DNA from: an uncultured beta proteobacterium
GTDB taxonomy: Bacteria > Pseudomonadota > Gammaproteobacteria > Burkholderiales > Burkholderiaceae
Direction: 5' to 3'
Assembly (NCBI GenBank): GCA_903909925.1
Contig: CAIVXR010000105.1
Span: 1 to 11,775, forward strand
DNA: 11,775 nt
Shown: positions 1 to 7,062 of the stretch, one piece after another
Position numbering within the stretch: position 1 is the stretch's first letter
How the letters are laid out: every line of letters starts with the position of its first letter
Made by a program: the position numbers and the translations under genes
Notes under the pieces: generated by a model
Database searches by the model: none
What the model saw: only the letters and a program-made list of their open reading frames with translations
Told to the model about the DNA's origin: nothing

Positions 1-126
1 GAGAAATTGATTGGTCAGGGCTTAGATCTCAATCCAGTACCGCCCGCAAAGCTAGGCGCACTACTGAAAGAGGAATTGGCTAAATGGGCAAAAATTGTGA
101 AAGCATCTGGAGCTCAGCTCGATTAA
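1..126 (+). CDS. Bug/TctC-family tripartite tricarboxylate transporter receptor, C-terminal fragment (5' end outside window)
   Basis: Only the last 41 codons and a TAA stop are present. The frame reads through the left edge without a start. The visible tail has the usual Bug/TctC C-terminus: a short segment with VPPAKLGALL, then an amphipathic helix containing ELAKWAKIVKASG, close to the K-W-x-K-x-x-K-x-x-G ending of these periplasmic receptors. The complete receptor at 924-1907 ends in the same way (AKWGKAIKEAG). Known members bind small carboxylates in the periplasm and either feed a TctAB permease or act as orphan sensors. The substrate cannot be read from this piece. The dioxygenase gene starts 33 bp downstream in the same direction with no terminator between, so the two may be co-transcribed. 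Confidence 0.8.
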   Translation, partial: EKLIGQGLDLNPVPPAKLGALLKEELAKWAKIVKASGAQLD

Positions 127-159
127 AGCTATGCTACTGATTGCCCATAAAATAAGCTA

Positions 160-915
160 ATGACTAATGCCACGCTAACACCTCTGCTGACGCCAGCTAA
201 AGAGCTTGCCCAGACCTTACGTTCCCAGGGGTATGCTGTGGCTTCTGCCCAAACCGTTGCGACTATCAGCAAGGTGGCCTTGGAAAATTTAGAGAACTTA
301 CGGCAGTACTGGGAAGACTTGCCTCGCGACCCATATTTAAAAGATGGTGGCCGTTACCGTTTTCGTCGCCATGCTAGCTATGAAATCAAAGGTGATCATC
401 TCAATTTAGTACCTCATCGTGCGCACTGGCAGTCTGTGAATTACAACGCCTTGCATGGTGGAATTGAGCGCTGGTTTGAACCTATTCAGTCTGCCTTATT
501 AAACGATCCTGCCTGGCAATCTCTATTGGTAGGTCTTGCAAAATTATTGAGCGGTTTAAAGCCAGCTAGCACCTGGTTTGTTGAGGCACATCAATTTCGG
601 ATTGATACTGCTGGCGGTATTGGTCGACCAACTCCTGAGGGTGCGCACCGTGATGGCGTAGATTTTGTAGCAGTCTTTTTGCTAGATCGCGTAGGCATTA
701 AAGGTGGGGAAACCAGAATTTTTGATGCGAGTGGTTCAGCTGGATTGCGTTTTACGCTAGCGCAACCTTGGTCTGTGTTACTCATGAATGATGAGCGGAT
801 GATTCATGAATCTACTCCGATTCAGCCCCTTGGAGATTACGGCTATCGTGATACCTTAGTTCTAACCTATCGATCCAATGGCTTCCAAGACTCTCCACAT
901 CGTGGTCAGCAATAA
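160..915 (+). CDS. 2-oxoglutarate/Fe(II)-dependent dioxygenase family protein (2OG-Fe_Oxy_2 / BsmA-like)
   Basis: A 251-residue cytosolic protein with no signal peptide or membrane segment. The metal site is visible: H163-R-D165 (in EGAHRDGVDF), followed by a distal H216 (in MIHEST), giving the 2-His-1-carboxylate facial triad. R230, 14 residues after H216, fits the arginine that binds the 2-oxoglutarate carboxylate. Between them, KGGETRIFD resembles the GGE-T-x-I strand of PF10014 proteins. That family includes bacterial hydroxylases of free amino acids such as L-isoleucine dioxygenase, so a small amino-acid-like substrate is plausible but not shown. ATG 160 is the first possible start after an in-frame stop at 148-150; no clear Shine-Dalgarno precedes it. 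It sits 33 bp behind the Bug fragment and ends 8 bp from the convergent receptor gene. Family call is firm; substrate unknown. Confidence 0.85.
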   Translation: MTNATLTPLLTPAKELAQTLRSQGYAVASAQTVATISKVALENLENLRQYWEDLPRDPYLKDGGRYRFRRHASYEIKGDHLNLVPHRAHWQSVNYNALHGGIERWFEPIQSALLNDPAWQSLLVGLAKLLSGLKPASTWFVEAHQFRIDTAGGIGRPTPEGAHRDGVDFVAVFLLDRVGIKGGETRIFDASGSAGLRFTLAQPWSVLLMNDERMIHESTPIQPLGDYGYRDTLVLTYRSNGFQDSPHRGQQ

Positions 916-923
916 GGACACCC

Positions 924-1907
924 TTATTCTGGTTCAATACCAGCTTCTTTGATAGCCTTGCCCCATTTTGCAGTCTCAATTTTAATTTTCTGGCCGAGTG
1001 CCTCTGGTGTTATTGCTTGAGTTTCAAAGCCCATCGCAGAAAATCGCTCAGTAACCTCTTTTGACTTAGAGGATTCATTAATTGCTTTATTGAGCTTGAG
1101 AATTGCATCTTTTGGCATGTCAGCAGGACCGAATGCTGCAAAGAATGCAATGAGTTCATAACCCTTGATGCCGAGAGCTTCATTGACTGTAGGTAACTCT
1201 GGAATAGCGGGAGAGCGTTTGAGTGAAGTGACTGCGAGACCTCGAATTTTTCCTGCTTGCACTTGCGGTAATGTGACTCCAAAGTCAGCTGTGAACATAT
1301 TAACTTGACCACCAATGACATCTGTCATGGCATTGGGCCCGCTCTTATAAGAAACCCCAGTCATCTTAATATCAGCTGCAGTCGCGAGCATCTCTGATGA
1401 AACACGTTGAGACGTAGTTGCATAAGCAAAAGTCATTTTTCCGGGATTCGCTTTAGCGAGCGATACAAATCCATTGAGTGATTTAGCCGGCACATCATTA
1501 TTAATAGCAACAATGAGTGGTGCTGAACCAAAGAATCCAATAGGGGTAAAAGCAGTATCTTGGTTATAAGGTAGATTTTTGACTAAGCTTTTAAGTGCAG
1601 CATTAGTACTATTCGTTCCAATCAAGATGGTGTAGCCGTCTGGTGGAGCTTTGGCAACATAATCGGCACCAATGAGCCCATTCGCACCAGGTCGATTTTC
1701 AATGACGATAGGCTGACCTAATAGTTCAGACATCTTGGCTGCAAAAGCTCGACCGATTTGATCAGTTGTGCTTCCAGGTGCAAATGGAACGATCGCTTTA
1801 ATGGGCTTGGAGGGATAGCTATCCGCTAGGGCTAAAGTGCAGAGAAGGCTGATGAATAAGCCTGTGCTTAGCTTGATTAAACTCTCTAAAGGTTGCTCAT
1901 CTTTCAT
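924..1907 (-). CDS. Bug/TctC-family tripartite tricarboxylate transporter substrate-binding protein
   Basis: A complete 327-residue periplasmic receptor, the normal length for the family. Residues 13-28 form a hydrophobic signal segment, with likely cleavage after ALA28. The mature protein then follows the Bug pattern: YPSKPIKAIVPFAPGSTTDQIGR (about 31-53), IVIENRPGANGLIGADYVAKAPPDGYT (about 72-98), RSPAIPELPTVNE (about 231-243) and the C-terminal AKWGKAIKEAG helix. These loops bind the carboxylates of the ligand in characterised Bug proteins. The start is an ATG with GGAG seven bases upstream. No TctA or TctB membrane gene lies nearby, so it is an orphan receptor here, as is common in Burkholderiales. 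It is divergent from the MFS gene across 84 bp and convergent with the dioxygenase. The usual hinge-region sequence is replaced by YELIAFFAAFGPADMP, a mild divergence. Ligand unknown. Confidence 0.92.
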   Translation of the reverse strand: MKDEQPLESLIKLSTGLFISLLCTLALADSYPSKPIKAIVPFAPGSTTDQIGRAFAAKMSELLGQPIVIENRPGANGLIGADYVAKAPPDGYTILIGTNSTNAALKSLVKNLPYNQDTAFTPIGFFGSAPLIVAINNDVPAKSLNGFVSLAKANPGKMTFAYATTSQRVSSEMLATAADIKMTGVSYKSGPNAMTDVIGGQVNMFTADFGVTLPQVQAGKIRGLAVTSLKRSPAIPELPTVNEALGIKGYELIAFFAAFGPADMPKDAILKLNKAINESSKSKEVTERFSAMGFETQAITPEALGQKIKIETAKWGKAIKEAGIEPE

Positions 1908-1991
1908 GCTGTCTCCATCTTGTTCCTATTAGTGTAGCGGGTCTTTCCTCTCGGGGCGAGTAGAATAAGTTCACGTTTTTACTGATACCTT

Positions 1992-3227
1992 ATGCGCTTT
2001 CGATCGTCCGGCTACACCCCTCTGATGCTCATGGCACAAACTTGTGCCTTATTAGGCTTCGCTTGCTATGCAGTGGTACTCACTACTTTGCAGGAAGAAT
2101 GGCACTTAACCAATTTACAGTCTGGGTTGATTGCCAGTGCGTTTTTCTTTGGATATATGTTGGCTGTTCCTTTAGCTACTGCACTCACTGACCGAGTCGA
2201 TGCGCGTAAGGTCTATTTGATCGGTGGCCTCTCAGCTACCAGTGGCCTCTTGGGTATGGGCCTTTTAGCATCGAACTTTTGGACGGCCCTATTTTTCATG
2301 GCAATTAATGGCGCTGGTCTTGCTGGCACTTATATGCCTGGCCTTAAAATCTTGTCTGATCGCATTCAGTCTGGTGAGATTACCCGTCATATTGCTTTCT
2401 ATACTGCTTTCTTTGGAATTGGTACTGGTTTTTCTTATGTATGCTCAGGTTGGATCCTTGACACACTCGGTTGGCATTATGTATTTAGCATCATCGCATT
2501 AGGACCTTTTACGGCATTTTTAATCGTTCTATTTCTGATACCCCCTTTGCAGCATAAGAAATGGAAGGGGCCAATACAAATTCGCTTGCGTGACATATTT
2601 CCAGTGGCTAAATGGCAGTTAGTACTGCAAGATAAAAAAGCATCTGGATTTATTTTCGGGTATACCGCCCACTCCCTAGAATTATTTGCCTCTAGAAGCT
2701 GGCTCGTAGCCTTTTTTGTATTTTGTGGTGCGGTATCTGGAGAGACTTTTATCTTGGCGGCAACTACATTGGCTGGAGTAATTAATTTCTTTGGTGTACC
2801 TGCTTCTATTCTAGGCAATGAAATTGCCCTCAGAATAGGCCGTCAGAAGTGGGTATGTATTGTGATGTTAACTAGTGCAGTCTTAGGAGTAGCACTGGCT
2901 TGCTCCACAGGACAATCTTGGTGGGTGATTGTGGCTTTTGCGATTGGCCACGCCATTTTTATTATGGCCGATTCTGCAACCTTAACTGCAGGCTTGGTGA
3001 TTAGCGCTAAAGAGAATATTAAGGGCGCTGCAATGGGTCTGCATTCTCTGATGGGTTTTGGTGGAGGAATGCTAGGGCCTGCAATCTTTGGTTTTGTCTT
3101 GGATATTTCGGGCTCGCGTTCGTCCCAAATTGCTTGGATTTGGGCTTATGCTGCCATCGTGATATGGGGTATTTTATTTGTGTTGTATGAACGCCGTAAT
3201 GGTTGGGTCGATACGGTAGCTAAATAA
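1992..3227 (+). CDS. Major facilitator superfamily (MFS) transporter
   Basis: A 411-residue, very hydrophobic protein with about twelve membrane segments in two bundles, split by a basic cytoplasmic loop (about residues 185-217, rich in K/R, containing HKKWKG). The loop between helices 2 and 3 carries a degenerate MFS motif A, T66-D67-R68-V69-D70-A71-R72-K73. Length and topology fit secondary uptake or efflux carriers driven by proton or sodium gradients. No substrate-specific motif was recognised; annotation as a nitrate/cyanate-type or generic carrier would be a guess. ATG 1992 lacks a recognisable Shine-Dalgarno, but the protein begins a few residues before helix 1 as expected. The promoter must lie in the 84 bp shared with the divergent Bug receptor gene, which raises the possibility of a common substrate. 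Confidence 0.88.
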   Translation: MRFRSSGYTPLMLMAQTCALLGFACYAVVLTTLQEEWHLTNLQSGLIASAFFFGYMLAVPLATALTDRVDARKVYLIGGLSATSGLLGMGLLASNFWTALFFMAINGAGLAGTYMPGLKILSDRIQSGEITRHIAFYTAFFGIGTGFSYVCSGWILDTLGWHYVFSIIALGPFTAFLIVLFLIPPLQHKKWKGPIQIRLRDIFPVAKWQLVLQDKKASGFIFGYTAHSLELFASRSWLVAFFVFCGAVSGETFILAATTLAGVINFFGVPASILGNEIALRIGRQKWVCIVMLTSAVLGVALACSTGQSWWVIVAFAIGHAIFIMADSATLTAGLVISAKENIKGAAMGLHSLMGFGGGMLGPAIFGFVLDISGSRSSQIAWIWAYAAIVIWGILFVLYERRNGWVDTVAK

Positions 3228-3274
3228 GTAAGACTTTCACCTATTACTACTACAGTAGTATTAGGTCAGATAGT

Positions 3275-3676
3275 TTAGGAAAAACGGCTGCCAACCCAAT
3301 AGGCAAGACTGGCAGAGAGTGTAGTCACAAAACTTCCCCAAGCCATATCAACAAATGCCAGTCGGGTTGGAAAGTCTCTAATCACAGCTAGGTTGGTGAG
3401 GTCATAAGTCATATAGCAAAATAGACCAAATAAAGCGCCGTATTGCACTGCATACATCAAAGACTGTTTTGATAGGGCTGGAATAATGACAAAAATAATC
3501 GCGCCCAAGGCATAGAGCAGATAGAAGGCGAGTCCTGCAATCAATTTAGGTTCAGTAGCCATCAAATCACCCATTTCATCGCGATAAAGGCTTTTAGCGA
3601 TTCCTAAGAGCCAAACCAAATCAATTGCAAGCATGGTGATTAAAAAAGAACAGTAGATAGCAAAATACTTGAGCAA
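3275..3676 (-). CDS. DUF2177 family small membrane protein, TTG start
   Basis: A 133-residue inner-membrane protein with four predicted helices (about residues 4-25, 44-66, 73-90 and 108-128). It matches the DUF2177 pattern: D19-L-V-W22-L in helix 1, Y31 and G36 in the first loop, FYLLYALG (51-58) in helix 2, IPALSK before helix 3, the hallmark Y91-D-L-T-N95, and D110-M-A-W-G114 opening the last helix. The molecular role of the family is not established. The start codon is TTG, chosen because AAGGGAG lies six bases upstream and because residues 2 onward lead directly into helix 1. A sigma70-type promoter is visible upstream. The gene is convergent with the MFS gene (47 bp gap) and divergent from the stress protein gene (87 bp). 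Confidence 0.85.
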   Translation of the reverse strand: MLKYFAIYCSFLITMLAIDLVWLLGIAKSLYRDEMGDLMATEPKLIAGLAFYLLYALGAIIFVIIPALSKQSLMYAVQYGALFGLFCYMTYDLTNLAVIRDFPTRLAFVDMAWGSFVTTLSASLAYWVGSRFS

Positions 3677-3682
3677 TTAGGT

Positions 3683-3689
3683 CTCCCTT
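3683..3689 (-). promoter_or_regulatory. Shine-Dalgarno AAGGGAG fixing the TTG start of the DUF2177 gene
   Basis: On the minus strand AAGGGAG lies six bases before TTG 3676-3674. It is a strong anti-16S match at good spacing. No ATG at comparable spacing gives the family N-terminus. Confidence 0.7.
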
Positions 3690-3718
3690 TTGAGCTGCTG
3701 TAACTTGATAATAAGCAT

Positions 3719-3747
3719 ATTATAGAAAGTATAGATCAGTAGTTCAA
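3719..3747 (-). promoter_or_regulatory. Sigma70-type promoter of the DUF2177 gene
   Basis: Reading the minus strand, TTGAAC (3747-3742) and a perfect TATAAT (3724-3719) are separated by exactly 17 bp. Transcription would begin near 3712 and give a leader of about 36 nt containing the Shine-Dalgarno. The element lies inside the 87-bp region shared with the divergent stress protein gene, so the two promoters must overlap or interleave. A weaker plus-strand candidate for the stress gene is TTGATA (3705-3710) with TATAGA (3730-3735) at a long 19-bp spacing. Confidence 0.5.
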
Positions 3748-3763
3748 TTTAAAGGGAGTCAAT

Positions 3764-4204
3764 ATGTTTAAGCATTTATTGGTACCAGTCGATGGCTCAG
3801 ATACCAGCAAGAAATCTTTAAAGAAAGTAGCTGAACTTGCAAAAGCCGATGGCGCTACTGTGACTTTGGTCTATGTATCTGACTCTTTACCTCCAATGGT
3901 GTATTCCGATAGCACTATGGGTTATGGAATTACTCAAAAAGATCATCAGAAAGCTTGTGAAGTGTATGCAAAAGATGTGTTTAAGAAAGCTGCTACTGCA
4001 CTTGGTGCAGGCATCAAAGCAAAAACACTGCATATCTCTAATTCCAATTTATCCGAAGGTATTTTGGATGGTGCCAAGAAGTCAAAAGCCGATGTTATTG
4101 TGATGGCTTCACATAAGCGCACAGGGATTAAAGGTATTTTGCTTGGTAGCGAAACCCATGAAGTGATTGTGCACTCAAAGTTACCAGTATTAGTTTTGGG
4201 CTAA
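3764..4204 (+). CDS. Universal stress protein (UspA family), single domain
   Basis: A 146-residue cytosolic protein, the usual length of a single Usp domain. It opens with the standard strand and loop HLLVPVDGSDTSKKSLKKV (about residues 4-22), which includes the conserved Asp11. Near the C-terminus are the family strand DVIVMASHK (about 110-118), the phosphate-loop end G128-S129-E-T, and the last strand S-K-L-P-V-L-V-L. In ATP-binding members the loop is G-x2-G-x9-G-(S/T). Here the first two glycines are A115 and K118 (A-S-H-K), while the later G-S is kept, so nucleotide binding is uncertain. The ATG is preceded by AAGGGAG at good spacing. The gene is monocistronic, ends at a strong hairpin terminator, and is divergent from the DUF2177 gene. 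Usp proteins typically rise in starvation and other stress; regulation here is inferred only. Confidence 0.92.
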   Translation: MFKHLLVPVDGSDTSKKSLKKVAELAKADGATVTLVYVSDSLPPMVYSDSTMGYGITQKDHQKACEVYAKDVFKKAATALGAGIKAKTLHISNSNLSEGILDGAKKSKADVIVMASHKRTGIKGILLGSETHEVIVHSKLPVLVLG

Positions 4205-4229
4205 AGCAGAGATTGTTGATTACTTAAAG

Positions 4230-4260
4230 AAATAGGGTCCATGTGGACCCTATTTTTATT
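4230..4260. terminator. Bidirectional intrinsic terminator between the usp and M23 peptidase genes
   Basis: A perfect 10-bp inverted repeat, aatagggtcc (4231-4240) and ggaccctatt (4245-4254), has a 4-nt loop and is followed by tttatt. On the other strand the stem is followed by TTTCTTT. It lies 26 bp after the stress gene stop and 29 bp after the end of the convergent peptidase gene, so it can stop transcription from both sides. Confidence 0.85.
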
Positions 4261-4288
4261 ACTAGGTCAGTATTCTTGAGATCCCGTA

Positions 4289-5701
4289 TTAATTGGATTT
4301 AATGGGGCTTCCTAGCAAAAGAATTTCTCTCGTTAGCTGGCCACTTTCATTACTTCCCATTGACCATAAATCTAGCTGTGTTTTTAATCCATATGGGTCT
4401 ACATACACTCCATTTTTTCTCAATTCAAAATGCAGGTGTGGACCGGTTGATCTGCCAGTAGATCCTACATAACCAATCTCAAAGCCACGACGTACTTCAT
4501 TACCCACTACTAGCTCAACGTTGTAGTTACTTAAATGGGCATAGTAGGTGTGATAGTTGCCAGGGTGCTCCAAAATAATGAGATTACCAAAAGCGCCACT
4601 ATAGCCAAGATGAACAACTTTGCCATTAGCTACACTAAAAATGGGGGTGCCCACCGGTGCAGCATAATCAATGCCCATATGGGTGCGATAGCGCTGCTTG
4701 GGAGGCGCCGTCTGTGCATTGGCTGCACTGGGACGCTTACTAGAAGCACGCACACTACCAACGCCCCGTGAAATACGACGATAGCTTAATGGGTTGGTCC
4801 AAAAGGATCGTTCGAGAGATTCGCCGCTACCGGTAAAAAATCCACCAGGGATTTCATTGCGGTCTACCCAGTAGGCGCTTGCAAACACTTCTTTGTTCGA
4901 CGGGTCAATAATTTCAGTAGCCCAGATTTGAGCCCATCTCTCACGATCGCCAAAGTCCACAATTAAACGAACGATGCTATTAGTATTTTCTAATGCGCTA
5001 TTTTCTTCTGGGTAGATCTGTTTAATCAGCGAATTTAATTCCCAAACTAATTCAACTGGCAGAATATTACCGACCTTGCGGGGATCATATAAAACATCTC
5101 GTAATGGAATGCGTAATTCAGTCAGATTCTTTGATTCATTTTTCAAATAGTCTTGCTGAATTAAGAATCCGCCGAATGCGGATGGTGTAAATGTCCATAC
5201 TTCTGTTTTGCTATCCTGTAGCGGGCCATTCATGATGCTTAAAGAGTCAAAGCGATTGCGACTCCCAAATGCAACTGCGTAAGGGATGCAATCACCGCGC
5301 ATACGGTCAAAGAATGTTTTAGTTTGCGCTTTGAAAAACTCAGAAAACTGACGGTTATCAATGCCAACGCTAGCAGGCAAATTATCTTCATTGAAGTTTC
5401 GCCGTAAGCAACCTTGAGAAATACGATAGTCGAGATTGCTAGCGCTATCTAGATCTACTTCGCTGGGGTCTTTACGCTGAAAAAGGGCAGGATTCAGACT
5501 ATTGCTTTTTGAAGTACCCCTCGCTGCATTATCTTTAAAGCCAACCGGTTTTGTATTTCGAACGATTACCTGTTTGCGAGCTTGGTTAGTTTGGGCCTTA
5601 GCTGTGGATATCAACCCAGGTAGCAGACTAAGGCAGATAAATCCAAGCAGAATGAATGCTCTTTGTGATGGCGAGAGGCGCATTGCTTTTTTGTTCACCA
5701 C
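4289..5701 (-). CDS. M23 family (LytM-type) peptidoglycan metallopeptidase, exported
   Basis: A 470-residue exported protein with an N-terminal hydrophobic segment (about residues 16-34) and a likely cleavage after A-K-A before QTNQA. The C-terminal domain (about 335-440) is an M23/LytM zinc endopeptidase. It carries H341-x3-D345 (HMGIDYA), H389 in YYAHLS, and H422-L-H424 in GPHLHFEL. By family analogy H341, D345 and H424 bind zinc and H389 and H422 are catalytic. All are present, so it should be an active peptide-crosslink hydrolase rather than a degenerate EnvC-like activator. Residues 40-330 match no domain I recognise. The reading frame begins with two consecutive GTG codons (5701, 5698); ATG at 5683-5681 (residue 7) is an equally possible start and also gives a good signal peptide. 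None has a clear Shine-Dalgarno. It is divergent from the enolase-superfamily gene and shares the terminator at 4230-4260. Confidence 0.9.
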   Translation of the reverse strand: MVNKKAMRLSPSQRAFILLGFICLSLLPGLISTAKAQTNQARKQVIVRNTKPVGFKDNAARGTSKSNSLNPALFQRKDPSEVDLDSASNLDYRISQGCLRRNFNEDNLPASVGIDNRQFSEFFKAQTKTFFDRMRGDCIPYAVAFGSRNRFDSLSIMNGPLQDSKTEVWTFTPSAFGGFLIQQDYLKNESKNLTELRIPLRDVLYDPRKVGNILPVELVWELNSLIKQIYPEENSALENTNSIVRLIVDFGDRERWAQIWATEIIDPSNKEVFASAYWVDRNEIPGGFFTGSGESLERSFWTNPLSYRRISRGVGSVRASSKRPSAANAQTAPPKQRYRTHMGIDYAAPVGTPIFSVANGKVVHLGYSGAFGNLIILEHPGNYHTYYAHLSNYNVELVVGNEVRRGFEIGYVGSTGRSTGPHLHFELRKNGVYVDPYGLKTQLDLWSMGSNESGQLTREILLLGSPIKSN

Positions 5702-5736
5702 GTCATTATCTAATAATGTGAGCCGACACTGAGATA

Positions 5737-5765
5737 ATTATGTTGTAGCGCAGCAAATCAAGCAA
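5737..5765 (-). promoter_or_regulatory. Candidate promoter of the M23 peptidase gene
   Basis: On the minus strand TTGCTT (5765-5760) and CATAAT (5742-5737) are 17 bp apart. The -10 matches consensus at five of six bases and the -35 at three of six. Initiation near 5730 would give a leader of about 29 nt to the GTG start. It is the best candidate in this 145-bp divergent region but is only moderately supported. Confidence 0.35.
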
Positions 5766-5846
5766 TTTTAGGGACTTAGGACTCCGACGCCAATGCCTAG
5801 CGATTTAAATTATCGATACAATCATTTTTTGAAATAAGGAGTCTAG

Positions 5847-6980
5847 ATGCCGATTATTGAATCTGTTCAGGTTGCTTCAGTAGCAGTACCCTTAGATAAA
5901 GTCACTTCATTTTCTACTCGTACCGTTTCTGAACGCCACTATTGCTTGGTTAAGGTTCGTGGTAAAGATGGTAATGAAGGTATTGGCTTTTGCTACGTTG
6001 GTAGTGCTGGCGGGGATATTGCCAAAATTGCTGTTGAGCAATTATTGGCGCCAAAGCTGATTGGACAGAATAGCCATCGTAGCGAAGGCTTATGGATGGA
6101 GATGTATAACGAATCTATCTTGCAGGGTCGCGCTGGCGCAGTCATGCGGAGCATCTCTATTTTGGATACAGCGCTTTGGGACCTGAATGCTCGCTCTGCT
6201 GGTCTGCCTTTACATCAGTATCTTGGCTGTGTAGTGGATGATCGAGTTCCCGCTTACGCCAGTGGTGGTTATTACCTTGAGGGAAAAACTCCAGCTAAGC
6301 TTGGCCAGGAAATGGAGTCTTACGTTAAGCAGGGATTTAAAGCTGTCAAGATGAAGGTAGGTCGTTTATCACCTACTGAGGAAGAGGCTAGAGTGAAGGC
6401 TGCTCGCAAAGCCATCGGCGATGATATTTTGCTCACTTTAGACGCTAATAATGCTTGGCAGGATTTACCAACTGCACTTGAGTATGTGCGTCGTTTTGAA
6501 GCCTATAACCCATACTGGATTGAAGAGCCTTTTTCACCAGATGCGATTGATTTGCATGCTGCTCTAGCCCGTCTCACCAAGATGAATGTTGCTACCGGTG
6601 AAATGGAGGCTGGACGTTGGCGCTTTAGAGAATTAATTGATGCAGGTGGCGCGCGGATTCTTCAATCAGATGCCGCTGTTTGTGGTGGTATTACTGAATG
6701 GCGTAGGATTTCTGCGTATGCAGATCTAAAGGGCGTCACGGTTTGCCCGCATTGGATGCATGATTTGCATGCGCCTTTAGTTGCCGCTACACCGAATGCC
6801 CGTTTTGTAGAATTCTTCTTAGATGATCAGGTGCTCAATTTCCGCAGGTTAATCAATAAGCAACTTACTTTTAAGAACGGTGATTTGATCTTGCATAAAA
6901 CACCAGGATTGGGATTTGAGTTCGATGAGGCTGCCGTGAAAAAATATGCCGGTAAAGCAGCGTGGACAAAGATTGGCTAA
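5847..6980 (+). CDS. Mandelate racemase/muconate lactonizing enzyme family protein, mandelate-racemase-subgroup catalytic residues (acid-sugar dehydratase or racemase)
   Basis: A 377-residue cytosolic enolase-superfamily enzyme with the usual capping domain (about 1-130) followed by a TIM barrel. The active-site set of the mandelate racemase subgroup is complete: K168-M-K170, Mg ligands D199 (LDANNAW), E226 (WIEEP) and E252 (ATGEMEAG), the D275/H302 dyad (QSDAAVCGG; CPHWMHD), and E322 (FVEFF). These align in order and spacing with mandelate racemase K164/K166, D195, E221, E247, D270, H297 and E317. Enzymes of this subgroup abstract the proton alpha to a carboxylate; most dehydrate sugar acids to 2-keto-3-deoxy acids, a few racemise. 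The substrate cannot be assigned from sequence. The ATG follows AAGGAG (5836-5841) at five bases. It ends at a two-way terminator shared with the TAXI-TRAP/aldolase unit, whose genes could act with it. Confidence 0.9.
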   Translation: MPIIESVQVASVAVPLDKVTSFSTRTVSERHYCLVKVRGKDGNEGIGFCYVGSAGGDIAKIAVEQLLAPKLIGQNSHRSEGLWMEMYNESILQGRAGAVMRSISILDTALWDLNARSAGLPLHQYLGCVVDDRVPAYASGGYYLEGKTPAKLGQEMESYVKQGFKAVKMKVGRLSPTEEEARVKAARKAIGDDILLTLDANNAWQDLPTALEYVRRFEAYNPYWIEEPFSPDAIDLHAALARLTKMNVATGEMEAGRWRFRELIDAGGARILQSDAAVCGGITEWRRISAYADLKGVTVCPHWMHDLHAPLVAATPNARFVEFFLDDQVLNFRRLINKQLTFKNGDLILHKTPGLGFEFDEAAVKKYAGKAAWTKIG

Positions 6981-7005
6981 GCGCTCAATATCTCAGATTT
7001 AAATC

Positions 7006-7036
7006 AATAAGGCCCGCATTTGCGGGCCTTATTCTT
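7006..7036. terminator. Bidirectional intrinsic terminator between the enolase-superfamily gene and the TRAP unit
   Basis: A perfect GC-rich inverted repeat, aataaggcccgca (7006-7018) and tgcgggccttatt (7021-7033), is flanked by T-rich sequence downstream and by the mirrored A/T stretch on the other strand. It lies 25 bp after the plus-strand stop and 26 bp after the end of the minus-strand permease gene, so it can terminate both. Confidence 0.88.
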
Positions 7037-7062
7037 CATATCTGTACTGCAAATATTTTTAG

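Noticed and set aside
1908..1991. Possible promoters for the Bug and MFS genes (TACACT on minus, TAGAAT on plus)
   Set aside because: Neither -10-like hexamer has a recognisable -35 at 16-18 bp, so I could not support a position.
3241..3263. Small inverted repeat (tactac and gtagta around 3248-3260) between the convergent MFS and DUF2177 genes
   Set aside because: The stem is only five or six base pairs, AT-rich, with almost no loop and no T-run after it. It is too weak to call a terminator.
5801..5846. TACAAT (5817-5822) as a -10 for the enolase-superfamily gene
   Set aside because: The -10 is reasonable but no -35 match lies at 16-18 bp.
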